Shown: one piece after another, positions 1-11,029 of the stretch
Numbering within the stretch: position 1 is the stretch's first letter
How the letters are laid out: the number at the start of each line of letters is the position of its first letter
Source of the DNA: Galerina marginata
Lineage: Eukaryota; Basidiomycota; Agaricomycetes; Agaricales; Galerinaceae
Assembly: GCA_023014335.1 (NCBI GenBank)
Contig: JAECYW010000003.1
Span: 868,001 to 932,000, forward strand
Direction: 5' to 3'
DNA length: 64,000 nucleotides
Translations under genes and position numbers: made by a program
The notes under the pieces: generated by a model
Seen by the model: the letters and a program-made list of their open reading frames with translations, nothing else
What the model was told of the DNA's origin: nothing
The model's database searches: none

Positions 1-880
1 AGAAAATACACACCGACACGAGCCGGGGTGAGTCATTTTCGAATCGAAACTTGATTGCATGCCATTGACCATTTGCACAGGTTGAAGAATCCTTCGACTC
101 GCAGATGCGATTCCACAACGCCCGTCTATTCCTTTTTATTGTCACTTTTGCCTTTCATCACCTTGTGTTTTTCTTCCATCCACCTTCGTGATAAGCAAAT
201 GTCGTTTCGAAGCATTTCGATCCGCCTGTGATATTCTCAAATCACCGGGCGACAAAACTTTGTGTTTTGGTCACCCTGCGGTTAGTGATTCCAACAGTGT
301 CTCGCAGCGGATTAGCATGCTTCCAAGACCCATTTGAGCTATTTTTCTTTCTTAATTACTCCTTCAGATGTCGACACTCTCAGAACAATTTTCTACTCTT
401 GCCCACCGAACACACTCCACCCTCATCTTTATAATTGTTCAGCGAGGTTGTCCGCCTCGTTTCCACACCTTATAGGTAACAGAAGCATGGATGCGTTGAA
501 GTCAGCGAACTCGGAGCGAAGGTAGAAAAACTTCCAGTCTTTTTTTCCCTTGAGATATCATTCTTACATCTAGTCTTTTACTTCACCCCTTCTGGTTCTT
601 GAGAACGTGTTGATTACCCGCGATTCCTGTGATCTCAAAGCCTTACAGCGACTTCTTCCATAGACTCGTTCAAATATATTCATGGAGTGTAATTTAAAAA
701 TTATAGCAAAAGCCCTAGTCGTGAGCAGTGCCAATTCAATTCAGTTTTATCATATAACCTACGTGGTTACGCAAAAAAAAAATAGGCAAAGCCCAGACTT
801 TGCCTTTGAACCAGCGGGGAGACTTTTAATGACGAGTGGGTCGATATGCGCATAATTCAGCTCTTTTCCTCTATGACTTC
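1..880. repeat. Partial unit (copy 0) of the non-coding hairpin array
   Basis: No credible gene is present. The stretch matches the downstream half of the array units: a module B hairpin at 209-323, then the module C motif (AACTCGGAGCG, about 508-518) preceded by GAAGCATGG at 482. An A-run lies near 774-781. The short open frames here are not conserved between array copies and are interrupted in every copy. Confidence 0.6.
209..323. repeat. Hairpin module B, copy 0
   Basis: GAAGCAT (209-215) faces ATGCTTC (317-323). Just inside, GATCC can pair with GGATT, one G-T wobble included. It is followed by a conserved tail similar to 'AGGGCTCATTTG' as in the other B modules. Confidence 0.55.
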
Positions 881-1728
881 CCATGATTCCCGCGAAAAGT
901 ACTTAAATCTCAAAGAGGTGGTGCACCGGCGTGCTGACTGTGGTCCCCAAGCCCTCGTACTCAATTTAGATACTCAGAGATGACGCGACGCGACTGTATC
1001 ACATGATGCGATTTTCTCGGCATATCAGAAGGTTTCCTAATCGGACGACCGTCACTCACGATCCTGCTCTTCCTCATCCACTCCCATTCCCTTGTAACAT
1101 CCTACCCTTAAGCTTGGAGTTGTTGTCTTGTTTTCTTTCCCTTCGATTGCTCAGATCTACCGAATAACTTGCTTTCTTCCACCCCGTCGGCCCTCTATTC
1201 TCTCGTCTCAGGAACGGCATTAAGCATCGAGTCAACTACGACCCCCAAGCGTGGTGCTGCGCGATGTCCATGCGCTTTTTCTCTGTGATAGGGACCGCCT
1301 CTGGCCCTCCCTTATACCTACCATTCACTGTGAGGCTTAATGAGGCCGCATAACCAAAGGCCGATTGGAAGCATGTCAGTCTCTCGATTCCATCTGGGCA
1401 TACAAAAAACCTACATTTTTAACCCTCGGCTCGAGATATTGCACTTGACAATGTTGCGTTCACGGCTCTTTGGTTATTTCCTGACGATCCTATACTCTAA
1501 CAAGGTGCTTACTATCAATTCCTCCGCTCCACACTCCAACGCATTCTTGCTTCTGCTCCTGCCTGTTCAGATAAGGTACGAACTGCGCTTATTCCCGAAG
1601 TACCAATCCGTGATGATAGTAATACTGACATCCTCTCTTCCAATGCAGACGACCCTCCGCGCTTGGGTGGCGGAAACCTCACCAGCCCCCAACTGCCGCA
1701 TCTGTGTGAGCATGGAACGAGAGGTATC

Positions 1729-1845
1729 GGCAGCATGGGAAACCTCTGGATCACGATCTCAAAGAGAAGATGACGGGAAGTTAAGCAAAACTTTCCTGTT
1801 GTACTTTGAGACATTGAACCAAAGCTGTAGGATTTCCATGCTTCC
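1729..1845. repeat. Hairpin module A, copy 1
   Basis: GGCAGCATGG faces CCATGCTTCC (one mismatch). Inner stems are CTCAAAG with CTTTGAG, and ACGGGAAGTT with AAACTTTCCTGT (imperfect). The whole 117 nt folds as one extended hairpin. Confidence 0.6.
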
Positions 1846-2161
1846 ATAACTTTACGTTCTGAACGACGCACAATCCGTGTCTTGGAGTATACGGCCCGCC
1901 GACTCGTCTTGAGGATATCTCCACTCGTGTATGCAGCCTACAAATCAGCAGGATCTATTACGCTTGCAGCTGACGGCCTGGGTAGGCAAATTTCCTAGCT
2001 CGATTGCAATGTGATTAATTATTTCCTCAGGTTGAACGTTGAACTTTCAGTGTGCGATAGCAAAAGCCTCATCCAGTACTTCCATCGTTACTCTTTACCT
2101 CTCATAAGGGGCTTCTCATGGTTTTCTTTCATCCACCTTTCCAATAAGCAAATGTTATCCC

Positions 2162-2270
2162 GAAGCATTTCGACCTGTCCGTAATCCTCAAACCATCGGG
2201 TGTACAAAATGTTGCATTTAATGATGCCCTGTGGTCTGTTTTGCACTTAGCGTACTTGTTAACATGCTTC
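2162..2270. repeat. Hairpin module B, copy 1
   Basis: GAAGCAT (2162-2168) faces ATGCTTC (2264-2270). The interior resembles B modules of copies 0, 2 and 4 (conserved AAACCATCGGGTGTACAAA). Confidence 0.55.
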
Positions 2271-2610
2271 TAGGGCTCATTTGATTGTTCTGCTTTCTCG
2301 ATTACTCTCCTCCGGAGGTCGATATTTTCAGGACGGCTGTCTGTCCCTCCACCTAGACCACTGAAAGCACCTCACCTTCACCTTCTAATTCTTCTAAATA
2401 TCGCCCACCTCGTCTCCATAACTGAACGGTCCATTAGACATAGGGGGCATTGGGTTTAGCAAACTCGGAACGTACGGTCTTTTTTCTTTTTCGTGAAGTA
2501 CCTAACTCTCAAATTCCTTGCTTTTAGACATTTACACGAGGTCTCTTGGCCTTGGCTTTGACTGTCTACCCCGCCTCCGTTTGCCTCCGTTACTGAAACG
2601 GAGCGTCCAT

Positions 2611-2721
2611 CAGAAGCATCGTTATCGCGGGTCAGATATCTCAGGGCGAAGGCGGCGGGAAGGTTAAACTTCGTTGTCTTTGCTGTAAGATGATGAGCTG
2701 GCACTCCGCGTGATGTTTCTG
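2611..2721. repeat. Hairpin module D, copy 1
   Basis: CAGAAGCATC (2611-2620) faces GATGTTTCTG (2712-2721): ten pairs, one of them a G-T wobble. Inside, GGGAAGG..AACTTCG gives a further weak stem. Confidence 0.55.
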
Positions 2722-3003
2722 TGTGCCGGTTTCGTCTCGGCTGGTTCTTGCGCTTCACTTCGATATCGCCAACTCACCCGCCCTGCCACCTCTCCAACAT
2801 GATCAAAACTCCGAGCACGGGAAATACCCCTCATCTACATCTCTATGCACAAAGGCAGAAAATAATCTCCGTTCTTTGTCTTTTGCCTTGAGATTTAAAG
2901 CCCAGATGCAGGCTCAACTTCCGCGCTCGCTTTGTTTTCCTTCTCATCTGGTTTCAACATTAAAGATCCTTGCCCGCTACTATTCCCCATTTACCCAAAT
3001 ACG

Positions 3004-3116
3004 CCTTGGAAGCATGTTAAACGACGTCCGCCTTCTTGACCTGTCGAGGTGTGGAGAAGTTCAATCTCTTAGACCTCGCTGTTCGAGATTAATGCAGTCC
3101 CAATGTGCTTCCAAGG
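3004..3116. repeat. Hairpin module E, copy 1
   Basis: CCTTGGAAGCATG (3004-3016) faces TGTGCTTCCAAGG (3104-3116). An inner stem TCGAGGT/ACCTCG is conserved in all four E modules. Confidence 0.6.
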
Positions 3117-3279
3117 CTCCCTTGGGTTTCTCCAGACGACGCTGGGCTTAATCGAGACGCCGGAACGCTCCTCCGACCACGGGTTGGAAACGGCATGAGC
3201 CCCCTTTTACCGAAGTATTAAATCCTAATCATCGTTCAGCAGCGCTAATCCCTTTTCTTCCATATGTGCGAAGGGTCGT

Positions 3280-3398
3280 CAGAGCATTGGAAGTTGCTGA
3301 ACCATCTATCTCAGAGAAAGATGGCAGGAAGTTCTAACTTCGGGCCTTATTTCCTGTGATAATAAAAGCTTCCTGGTCTAATACTTTCAATGCTTCTG
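3280..3398. repeat. Hairpin module F, copy 1
   Basis: CAGAGCATTGGAAG faces CTTTCAATGCTTCTG, pairing along the arm with one bulge and one wobble. The interior GGCAGGAAGTTCTAACTTC contains a second short stem. Confidence 0.6.
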
Positions 3399-3842
3399 TC
3401 CGCTCCCTTTCCTTCAGCTGGCTACAGGGGATTTTCGATCTTGCCGCCGGTCGATGTCATCCTTTTAATTTATTTGTTCCATCGCCCTTTATCTCTTTCT
3501 TGTTGACGTTAGGGTAGATGGATAGTGGCTAGATGTGATTTAATACAGGACACATTTTATATATTGCTCTTGTTATCAATTTTTTTCGGATCTCATGGCC
3601 GATTATATTCTTAGCGGACCGACGGCGCTCCTCCACTTTGCCTGACCTTACAATCTTTGGAAGGATGTCCGGTTAATTTTGATCTAGATTTGTATCGACA
3701 TGCACAGGAACACGAAGCTGTGAAAGGCATATGAATAGGAGACCTGGTGAAAAGGGAACATTTACTCATTTGAACGTTATCATGTAGCCAATCGAAGGTG
3801 GGCGAACGTTTGTGAACGAGAGACTCAGAGAGGCGACACATT

Positions 3843-4440
3843 CACATGGGACAGTAGTATAAGTACATAGTATACAGAAATACACCGATCAAAAAAGTAG
3901 CATAGTAAACGGGTTGAGTCGGACCGATCAATTTTGTTAGGAAGTAGCATAAGAGATGGATCCGATCGGATTGGCTACGAAGTAGCATATGAGACGGGTC
4001 CGATCGGACAGGGCTCTCCCACTAACGGGGACCCGCCGGAATTGCAATTTTCTATTACGGCGGCCGGTTGAGCACCGCGGCAGCCAGCATAAATATTGGT
4101 TGGGTACCGTTACGGGTGGACATACTAACGGGGACCCGCTGGGTATTGACTATATCTTAGGACGGCTGCCGGTTGAGCACCACGGTGGCCAGCATAAATA
4201 TTGGTCGGGCACCGTTAGGGTGGACGTACTAATCGGGACCCGCTGGGTATTGACTATATTTTAGGACGGCTGCCGGTTGGGCACCGCGGCGGCCAGCATA
4301 AATATTGGTTGGGTGCCGTTCTTACCAGCTGATTATTGTTGCGGCCCCCGATTACGCGGTCGTCAGAACACATACAGTTTTTCTTGGGGGCCGCATAATC
4401 AATATTTCATCGGCCTGATAAAATTGCTCAGGGCCCCGCT
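3843..4440 (+). repeat. Left terminal inverted repeat of the KDZ element
   Basis: The outer part holds three copies of a roughly 45-nt motif containing GTAGCATA and a palindrome around CCGATCGGA. The inner part holds three direct copies, 104-105 bp apart, of a unit centred on CAGCATAAATATTGG (starting about 4085, 4190 and 4294). Beyond 4,310 the match to the right end resumes with CAGCTG..TTGTTGCGGCCCCCGAT. Such repeated subterminal motifs are typical transposase binding sites (inference). Confidence 0.85.
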
Positions 4441-4539
4441 CCCCGGATGGCTCATGTATTTGGTTGCACTTATGTGGTTGTTGTAGTTTATCCGTCGAGC
4501 AAATCTCATTGTATGTCACATTGTAAAAAGAAAACTCTA

Positions 4540-6196
4540 CTACAGCCAGGGTTTCAAAAGATTTTCGATGTCGTCCAACTCAGCCCGGACCATTTCCAAA
4601 CGCCTCACCGACATCATTTCGGCCTGTAACTGGTTCCGGCGCGCCGAGGCTATAACACACAGCCTGTTGTGATAGCTCGTTACATTGAGCTCAGCCTCTT
4701 CGACACCCAGATGGATGTTGTGCAGCTGTTCCTTGGTATAGTGCTTCGATCGGCCAAATATAAGTACTAGGATCAGTCTGTAAAATAGGCTGAGGAACAT
4801 ACAAAGGTGGCGGGTGGATGAAAGTTTCCTGGCCCCTGTGTAGTGTCGAGGTTAAGATCGGAGGGCTTCAGAGGTCGTTGACCTGGCGATACATCATCCA
4901 TAGGCCCGGCCACCCTGCTCGCCACGTTCCTGTTGCGGGGATGAGCGGCCTCCGGAGGGGGAATAAAGTTTTTGGTGTGGGGGGGGAAAGCGTCACTTGC
5001 TATAACCTTGTCGACGAAACCCGGAAGCCGGGACTTGGTTACCGCGTGTCCTGTCGTATCTGCTAATATTCAGCGTAGAAGGTAGGAGACGACATGAAAC
5101 ATACTGAGAATTTTCTCAACCTTAGACGTATCAATTTGCATGTCTGTTGTGAATATATAGAATCAGGTTCAACAGTGGTGATAATATAACAAGGCTGCAG
5201 CGTACCAGGAGCACCTTCTATCCTCCCAAAACGACGGAAGCCTGACGAATTTTGGTCCTTGGAATCATGTTCGTCTTCCGATGATTCAAAAGAAGGCAGC
5301 TTGCGACCTTGACCTGTCGAATTTGAACATTCATCCTCACCTGGAGAACATCAGTTTGCGGCCAAAGAAAATTAAATGTTACTCACTGAAATTCACATCC
5401 GGCAGCCTACGAGTATGAAGCTTTGACGGTGGAGAGCGACTAGTAGAAGGTAGCCGAACTTGTTTGCCCTTGCCTTTGGTGGCAGCCGAATGCCTAACTT
5501 CATCACTTGGCATGGGAGGTAAAGGCCTGGTAGGTACAGCCTCGCTCGGTGACTCGGGCGCCGGAGGCAAAGGCCTTGTTGGTTGTTCGTCCTCGCTCTG
5601 TGAGTCGGGCGCCGTGGGTAAAGGCCTCACGTCTCTTAATGTCGCAGGCATTGGCGGTAAATTCCTGGCAGGTGCTTCATCGTCGCTAAAGTTATCAGGC
5701 ATTGGAGGTAAAGGCCTCCTGGGTACCTCGTCACTGGTGTCAGGCATGGGAGGTAAAGGCCTCCCGGGTACCTCGTCCTCGCTGAATTGGTCGGGCACCG
5801 GAGGTAAATGCCTCCCGGGCACCGCATCAAGGGCCTCTTCATCGCTCAACAAGTCAGGCAACTGTCGAGTGACTTGTGTATCTAGATTGCATGTAAACGA
5901 CAACTAAAAACCTGTTTGTTTCACTGACCTTCAACTGATTGCATTTTCTTCGAACCTCGGGCAGGTCGCTCTAAATTTTGAAGTTGTTAAGAGACTGCGG
6001 TGACCGGGCTATGAACGAACTTACTAGTATGTGGCAAACGAGAGCGTGCTTTCATTGGTCTTTCCGGCCGCCGAGAGAGTAGTGCTTTGAAGTCGGCTTT
6101 GTTTGATTCCAGATCTTCGAGTGCGCGCGTCAGTACTTCTAATGCAGAGGGATTGTCTTCTTTTTGGGCTGGAACAGATTGACTGAGGAGCATCAA
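4540..6196 (-). CDS. KDZ cargo gene: proline-rich acidic repeat protein, unknown function
   Basis: I do not recognise the family. On the minus strand I read exon 1 6196-6025 (starting MMLLSQSVPAQ), exon 2 5970-5929, exon 3 5881-5387 and an exon from 5340, joined by GT..AG introns that keep frame. Further exons probably follow (near 5180 and 5045-4815), and the frame encoding a coiled-coil-like C-terminus (HYTKEQLHNIHLGVEE..) lies at 4,540-4,740; the last splice sites are not resolved. Exon 3 is dominated by about seven imperfect copies of a roughly 20-residue unit, R-x-L-P-P-M-P followed by an S/D/E cluster. The same R-x-L-P plus acidic pattern occurs in the divergently transcribed neighbour at 6,394. 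It lies inside the transposon, next to the left inverted repeat, so it is presumably cargo. Confidence 0.55.
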
Positions 6197-6393
6197 TGCA
6201 AGACGAAGTTATCTTTCCATCACAGAATCCGATTAGAATTGAAGTTCCGTTTAAATTGAGGTGGTGGCCGCGGGCGCGAGCACGTGACACAATTTGCTCA
6301 AGTTTGGCCGATGTTCAATTTCCACAAACGACTGTTTCGACGGCATTCTATTCCTGACAACCACAATCCTATCTCTTCCCCCCAACATCGACT

Positions 6394-8365
6394 ATGCCTC
6401 CCGCTGCCGCTGCTTCTGGTCCTACAAAACCCCCCACATCCGCCCTCGTCAAGGAGACGGGCAACTGGGAGAAGAGCCTCTGCGCCCTGGTGGAGCATAA
6501 GGAGGAGTTTGCTTCGAATGTTTCCCTCTTGACCACGACGGCGGTAAGTTTTTTTTCTGCGATTAGCATGCTTGGAACTGACAAAACATGCAAAGGCACG
6601 CTTAAACGAGGCCTGGGCCCAGTGCATCGTCTCCCGATGGCGCTTATTCGACTACACCGTGCGCGCTTTCCAGAAGCCCACCCTCCCCGACCGGGAGAAG
6701 TTGCAGAGCATCATTGCTCGGTGGAACAACGGGGAGCTTCCCACCGAAGTGTCTCCACCAGCCGCCGTCCCCGCCCCTGTCACGAAGCAAAAAGCCAGCG
6801 CGGCGGCGAACACAAAGGCACCCACGGCAACCGAAGCAGGTCGGAAGGCTGGTTCGACGAAAAAGGCCTCCGCCAGCAAAGAAGCCGACGCCCCCGCCCC
6901 CGTTGAGAGCAAAAAGAAAAGGGTGATCAAAAGTGCACCCATCGTGAAATCCGACACGGAGGCCGATCCAGTCCCACCTCCCAAAAGCGGCCCCCCGAAA
7001 GCTCGACCCTCTGCCGCTGCGAAACCGACTGCAGAAGGGAAGTCGTCGGGGAAATCAAAAGCTGCGCCCCCTCCAGAGCCCAGTGAGGAAGAGGAGAGCG
7101 ACGAGGATGAGTACGTTGATGGGGAGAAGTCGGAGGAAGAAGCGGCCCCCTTGAAGCACGCTCGCGCGCGGGCCGCCGGGACGGCTTTGGCGAAGATTTC
7201 GAAGAAACACGCCCCGAAGGTCACCACATGGACGGAGGCCGACGAACCGTGCACAAACTGCAAGAAGGTCGCTGGAAAGTGCATGGTAGCGGAGGACCTC
7301 ACCGAGCGTCAGGGCGCCGCGTGTCAGGCGTGCAAGAACAAGAAGCAGCGGTGCCCGTTCGCCAAACTCAATACCATGGGTTTGGAGACTCCCGTCCCCG
7401 TGGCTCTCTTTGCCCGGTTTAACGAAGAGGTAGATCTTGTGGGGGCCGAGGAGGTGGAGGAAGGTTGTCTCATGACGGTCGGCGAGCTTCTGACCGGGAT
7501 ATACCTGACTTCGCGCTTGATCCGCGATCAGAACTGGCAGCTCCAACGAGATGTCGAGGCCCTTCAGGATCAAGTCAACGCACTGGAGGAAACCATCGAG
7601 GCGAATCAGAAGGACGCTCGGGCAGCCGTCGATGGCTTGGAGGCCATCTTCAAGGCACACGAGGAGGACATGGATAAAAAGCACGAAGAGGTCAGGAAGC
7701 TCGTGCTTTCCCGGGCGCCGCGTCCCCTCCGCCCCACTCCCGGAGAACCTTCGACTCGCCAGAGGCCTCCACCTCCCGTAGACCATGTCAATTCCACCGA
7801 AACTGGGGCTCAGGAGACCGCTCCCCAATCTGCACAACCCGTTCGCCAGCTGCCCACGGACCCCGCACCCGTTCGCCAGTTGCCCACGGACCCCGCACCC
7901 GTTCGCCAGCTGCCCGCGGACCCCGCACCCGTTGCATCTGCAGTGGCGGCCCCCGCCCCTCCCCCCAACTCGTCAGCGCCCAACAAGGGTGCGTCTCCTC
8001 CCTTGGTTCCAGCCTTGGAAGACCATGGAGCTGCTGCATCCGCCCTCCTCGACTCTCAGGCCACTGCACCCCCCGGCGCACCGTCTCCGACCGACTCGTC
8101 CATCACACAGGCGGATACATCGGTACGACAGCTACCCGATATTGGAGACGATGTCCCCCCGGTGGCCGGGTCCTCTAAACGCAAGGCCTCCAGGGTTTCT
8201 GCGGATCCGGCGCCCGCGCTCACACCTGCCAAACGTAAGGACGGCCCCGAGGAATCTGACCGCGAAGAGGAGGAAGATGGCACCCCCCAGCCGCCAGTTC
8301 CGAAGAAGGCGAAGAATGGAAAAGGAACTGCAGGGCGCACTCGTTCAGGCGCTGGTAAGAGGTAG
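6394..8365 (+). CDS. KDZ cargo gene: Cys-cluster, coiled-coil, proline-rich nuclear-type protein
   Basis: Two exons, 6394-6543 and 6596-8365 (52-nt intron), give 639 residues. In order: a conserved-looking N-terminal domain rich in Trp (residues ~20-110); a basic/acidic low-complexity stretch; a cysteine cluster of pattern C-x2-C-x6-C-x12-C-x2-C-x5-C around residues 270-310, resembling fungal Zn2Cys6 clusters; a coiled coil (~350-430); and a proline-rich tail with three tandem 30-bp repeats encoding PVRQLPTDPA (about 7,838-7,929) plus a fourth RQLPD. Basic patches (KRK) suggest a nuclear location. It may bind DNA or RNA (inference from the Cys cluster). It is divergent from the gene at 4,540-6,196, about 200 bp away, so they may share a promoter. 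I cannot name the family. Confidence 0.8.
7838..7929 (+). repeat. Three tandem 30-bp coding repeats
   Basis: Three near-identical units each encode PVRQLPTDPA (the last has A for T). They lie inside the cargo gene at 6,394-8,365. The near identity at DNA level suggests recent expansion. Confidence 0.85.
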
Positions 8366-8603
8366 GTAGTGTGCTCTGGCCCCCACTCGATTTTTGTCTG
8401 CAATGCACGGGGGCCGTTTTTTTAATGTATCATACTTGTCGCATAGTCTTTCGCTGCGCCGGGGCCCGTAGCTGTATATAATTTGGTTGGCCCCAAATAT
8501 AATTTTGTTCTCATGTTTCCAGGTGTGAAATGAAGTCTTCAAGTGATATCATTAATTAAATAACATTTCGTTGCACTGCATGAAGTCGACTACCCCAGCA
8601 TTT

Positions 8604-10477
8604 CTACCTGCCCTTTTTTGCGGCCTTCTTTTTTGCTTTGGCAGGTTCGTGACTGTCATTCTGCACCCTGGGACGTAATTGTCGGCTAGCCGGTGGTGGT
8701 GATGAAGTTGGCCTATTACTATGTATTGGCGTTGCTAACTGTGTGGTCTCCTTTCGCTTCCGGCGACCATAAGGACGTACAGGTGCGGGGGCCGCTGACT
8801 CCTCTGACTCTGATGCGGCGCCCGAGGGAGACCCAGAGGCGGGCACCGGAGGTCCTAAGGCTGCCACCGCTTGCTCGTTTTCGGACAAATCCTCAATGTG
8901 TTTGGTCTGGAAGTCTGGATCGTCTGATTCACTCGCGGGGGCTGGAATCTCGACAGAGGCAGACACTGCTGCGGGCGCCGCTGGAATGTGAAACCCATCA
9001 AATGCCTTCAAAGGGTACTTGGCCTCTGTTATACCATCCTTGTCGTGGACACAGAGAAAGCGAAACACCAGTTCACCTCGTTCCTCGCGTTGCCGCCACA
9101 GACTCAAAATTCTCTGCGTCTCGTGCGCGTGATAGCTTGCAGGGTCTTTGAACTCAATACCGGGTGGAAAGTCTGTCTCCTGTACAAATTCTGTCCATAC
9201 GGCTCCCGGTCCACGCATTTTCGAGTATGGTACTTGCTTTGCAGACTTCTTTGCGAGCCCTGAAACTCGTCAATTATCAATCCCATTTCTGACAATAAAG
9301 AATACCATAATGAGCCCGGTAAAAGTAACGGATAATTGCTTGCTGCATAATGGCGGTTTCGAACCCTTTGCTATTGAGGACGGGGCCCGGGACTTTTGGC
9401 AAGCCGTTGGGATGGAAAGTCAAGTCCTTGCGGTCAAAGGTAGTTGGCGCGGCAGCCGCCGCTTCCTCCCCGCGTTCAATCTTTGCGATATTCTTCGTGT
9501 ATTCAATCCACCCACGTCGCAGCTCTTTGAATAGCGGTTTGTTATATACGGAAAATGAAGGGATATTTGGTGCGTCCAGTTGTAGCCGCTGGGTGTCGAA
9601 TCTACATCGCTCGCCGTTCAGTGAGACATCGGCTCCGGCGCCCGCGGTTTAAACTTACGAGGACCATCTCATCCGGCCTTCCTTATCATAATGGCATTCC
9701 ATGCCCATGGTGCGCATATTCATACTTCGAAATTTGGCCTGTTCTGTTTCACGTATGATCTTGCTGCCATATTTAAACGCATTGCTAACAAAATGAGTGA
9801 GGATAGTCGGCGGCCGAAAGCAACTTACTTGGCCTGAACATCACGCGGCACGCCGTCGCGTTTCCATTCCTCCACCTTCTCTTCGTATGCTTTCCTTTCA
9901 TCCTCTGTCAGTTCGTCCTTTATTTGCTTCTTGGCTCGCTGATAGAATCGGATCCAGCCTGGATTGCCGGGAAGGGCGTCCGTCATCTCCGATATAAGTT
10001 TCTCGATCTCTGCCTTCTTCTCAACCATTACTACGGAGTCGAAGGTGACAGAGATGTTAAACCCGGGGATCCGTAACCGTCTCTTCGTCGTCGCATGGTT
10101 CTTAAACCAAGTCCATATTTGCTGATGATGCGTTAATTAACACATTTGAACGTAAATAATAAGCCACGTACATGTTTCTTCTTAGCCCATTGCTCTTTGG
10201 CGGCCTTGTCCTTTGCTGTATTTTCCTTGCTGTATCGACTTCCCCAGCACGCCTTGACCTGTGGCGCTACATGAGACGCAATATAGTGTGATTTCTCCTT
10301 GCGAGGGACGTCGCGGTAAGCATGAACGTGAGACCTAAGAACTGCCAGCTCTTTTGGGGTCCATATAGAATTTTCTGGATTGTCGCAAGGCATAGTGGGG
10401 TCGGGAATTGGGTCAATGTCAATGGGAGAATCACGGTTGGTGGTGTCGCCAGAGGTTGAGGGATTTGGGTTTGCCAT
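8604..10477 (-). CDS. KDZ cargo gene: 558-residue protein with a W-F-K-N-H helix-like motif, unknown function
   Basis: Five exons on the minus strand (10477-10172, 10121-9829, 9784-9659, 9601-9306, 9259-8604) join with GT..AG introns of 44-57 nt into an uninterrupted 558-residue frame. The N-terminus (MANPNPSTSGD) precedes a Trp/Lys-rich domain: WTPKELAVLRSHVHAYRD followed by KKKHQIWTWFKNHATTKRR. The last string resembles the recognition helix of homeodomain-like proteins (inference only). The middle is charged, and the C-terminal third is Ala/Pro/Ser-rich, ending in a very basic AKAKKKAAKKGR tail that suggests chromatin or DNA association. It converges on the gene ending at 8,365 and is divergent from the transposase at 11,030. 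Family not recognised by me; part of the transposon cargo. Confidence 0.78.
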
Positions 10478-11029
10478 ACTTGGTGAATGTTCTCTTCGAG
10501 TTGACCATACTTATATAACATTCCTTCGTCCCAATGCCTTGTTCATGTAAATGCGCAATCTGCAGGGAGAGCGACCATAACACGATGCATACATGCTCTG
10601 AACACGAGGAAGGTGGGTGGGTGAACGTATGGTGGGGTATTAAAATATCTCGATAGCAACAAACCCTCATTTCGCACATTCAACGACCAGAGGCTGCATA
10701 AAAGAACAGTTCCAGAGCATATACTAACCACATTGCAAACTATACAAGCAAATGACGGACGAATCTTCTAAAGGAACTAGCACATGCCTCTTCCTCATGG
10801 CTACGACTCGTCCATGGCTACAAATGGATAGCTGCGTAGACAGGACAATTACAGATTACATGTCCACATGCTCCATGTATAATAAGAACAGCGATCCGAT
10901 ATTAAATCACGTTGCAACCTGCTGCACAAATGACCGACAAATATCCCAGCAGACCTATCTTTATATGTTATATTAGACATGCGATGTAATGGGTAACTAC
11001 TTTCATTTCCCCCTTAGATTTTTTGTTGC
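10478..11029. other. Intergenic region between divergent KDZ genes
   Basis: About 550 bp with no convincing gene. It must contain the promoters of the cargo gene ending at 10,477 and the transposase starting at 11,030. A TATATAA-like string near 10,512-10,518 sits 35-40 bp upstream of the minus-strand start and could be its TATA box. Confidence 0.4.

Larger units (their letters stand above)
880..3842. repeat. Copy 1 of the ~3-kb non-coding hairpin array unit
   Basis: The unit starts with a head segment (CTCAAAGAGGTGGTGC near 892, then a GACGCGACGCGACTGTATC core near 983) that recurs in copies 2-4. It then carries modules A, B, C, D, E and F in order and ends with a tail (GGATAGTGG near 3,520, GAACGAGAGACT near 3,817). 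Open frames are short and broken differently in each copy, so I see no protein. The KDZ transposon interrupts the boundary with copy 2 at 3,842/17,363. Confidence 0.65.

Noticed and set aside
880..3842. Array units as a diverged protein-coding gene family with introns
   Set aside because: Some GTA..CAG boundaries look exon-like, but frames are not kept between copies while hairpin arms are.
3989..4264. Frame starting MRRVRSDRALPLTG, repeated at 17,216-16,866
   Set aside because: The two copies match only because they lie in the terminal inverted repeats; the frame has no domain and breaks in the inner repeats.
6652..7837. Long antisense frames (216 and 260 residues) opposite the Cys-cluster cargo gene
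   Set aside because: GC-rich, alanine/serine-rich shadows of a well supported sense gene; no domain and no splice logic.
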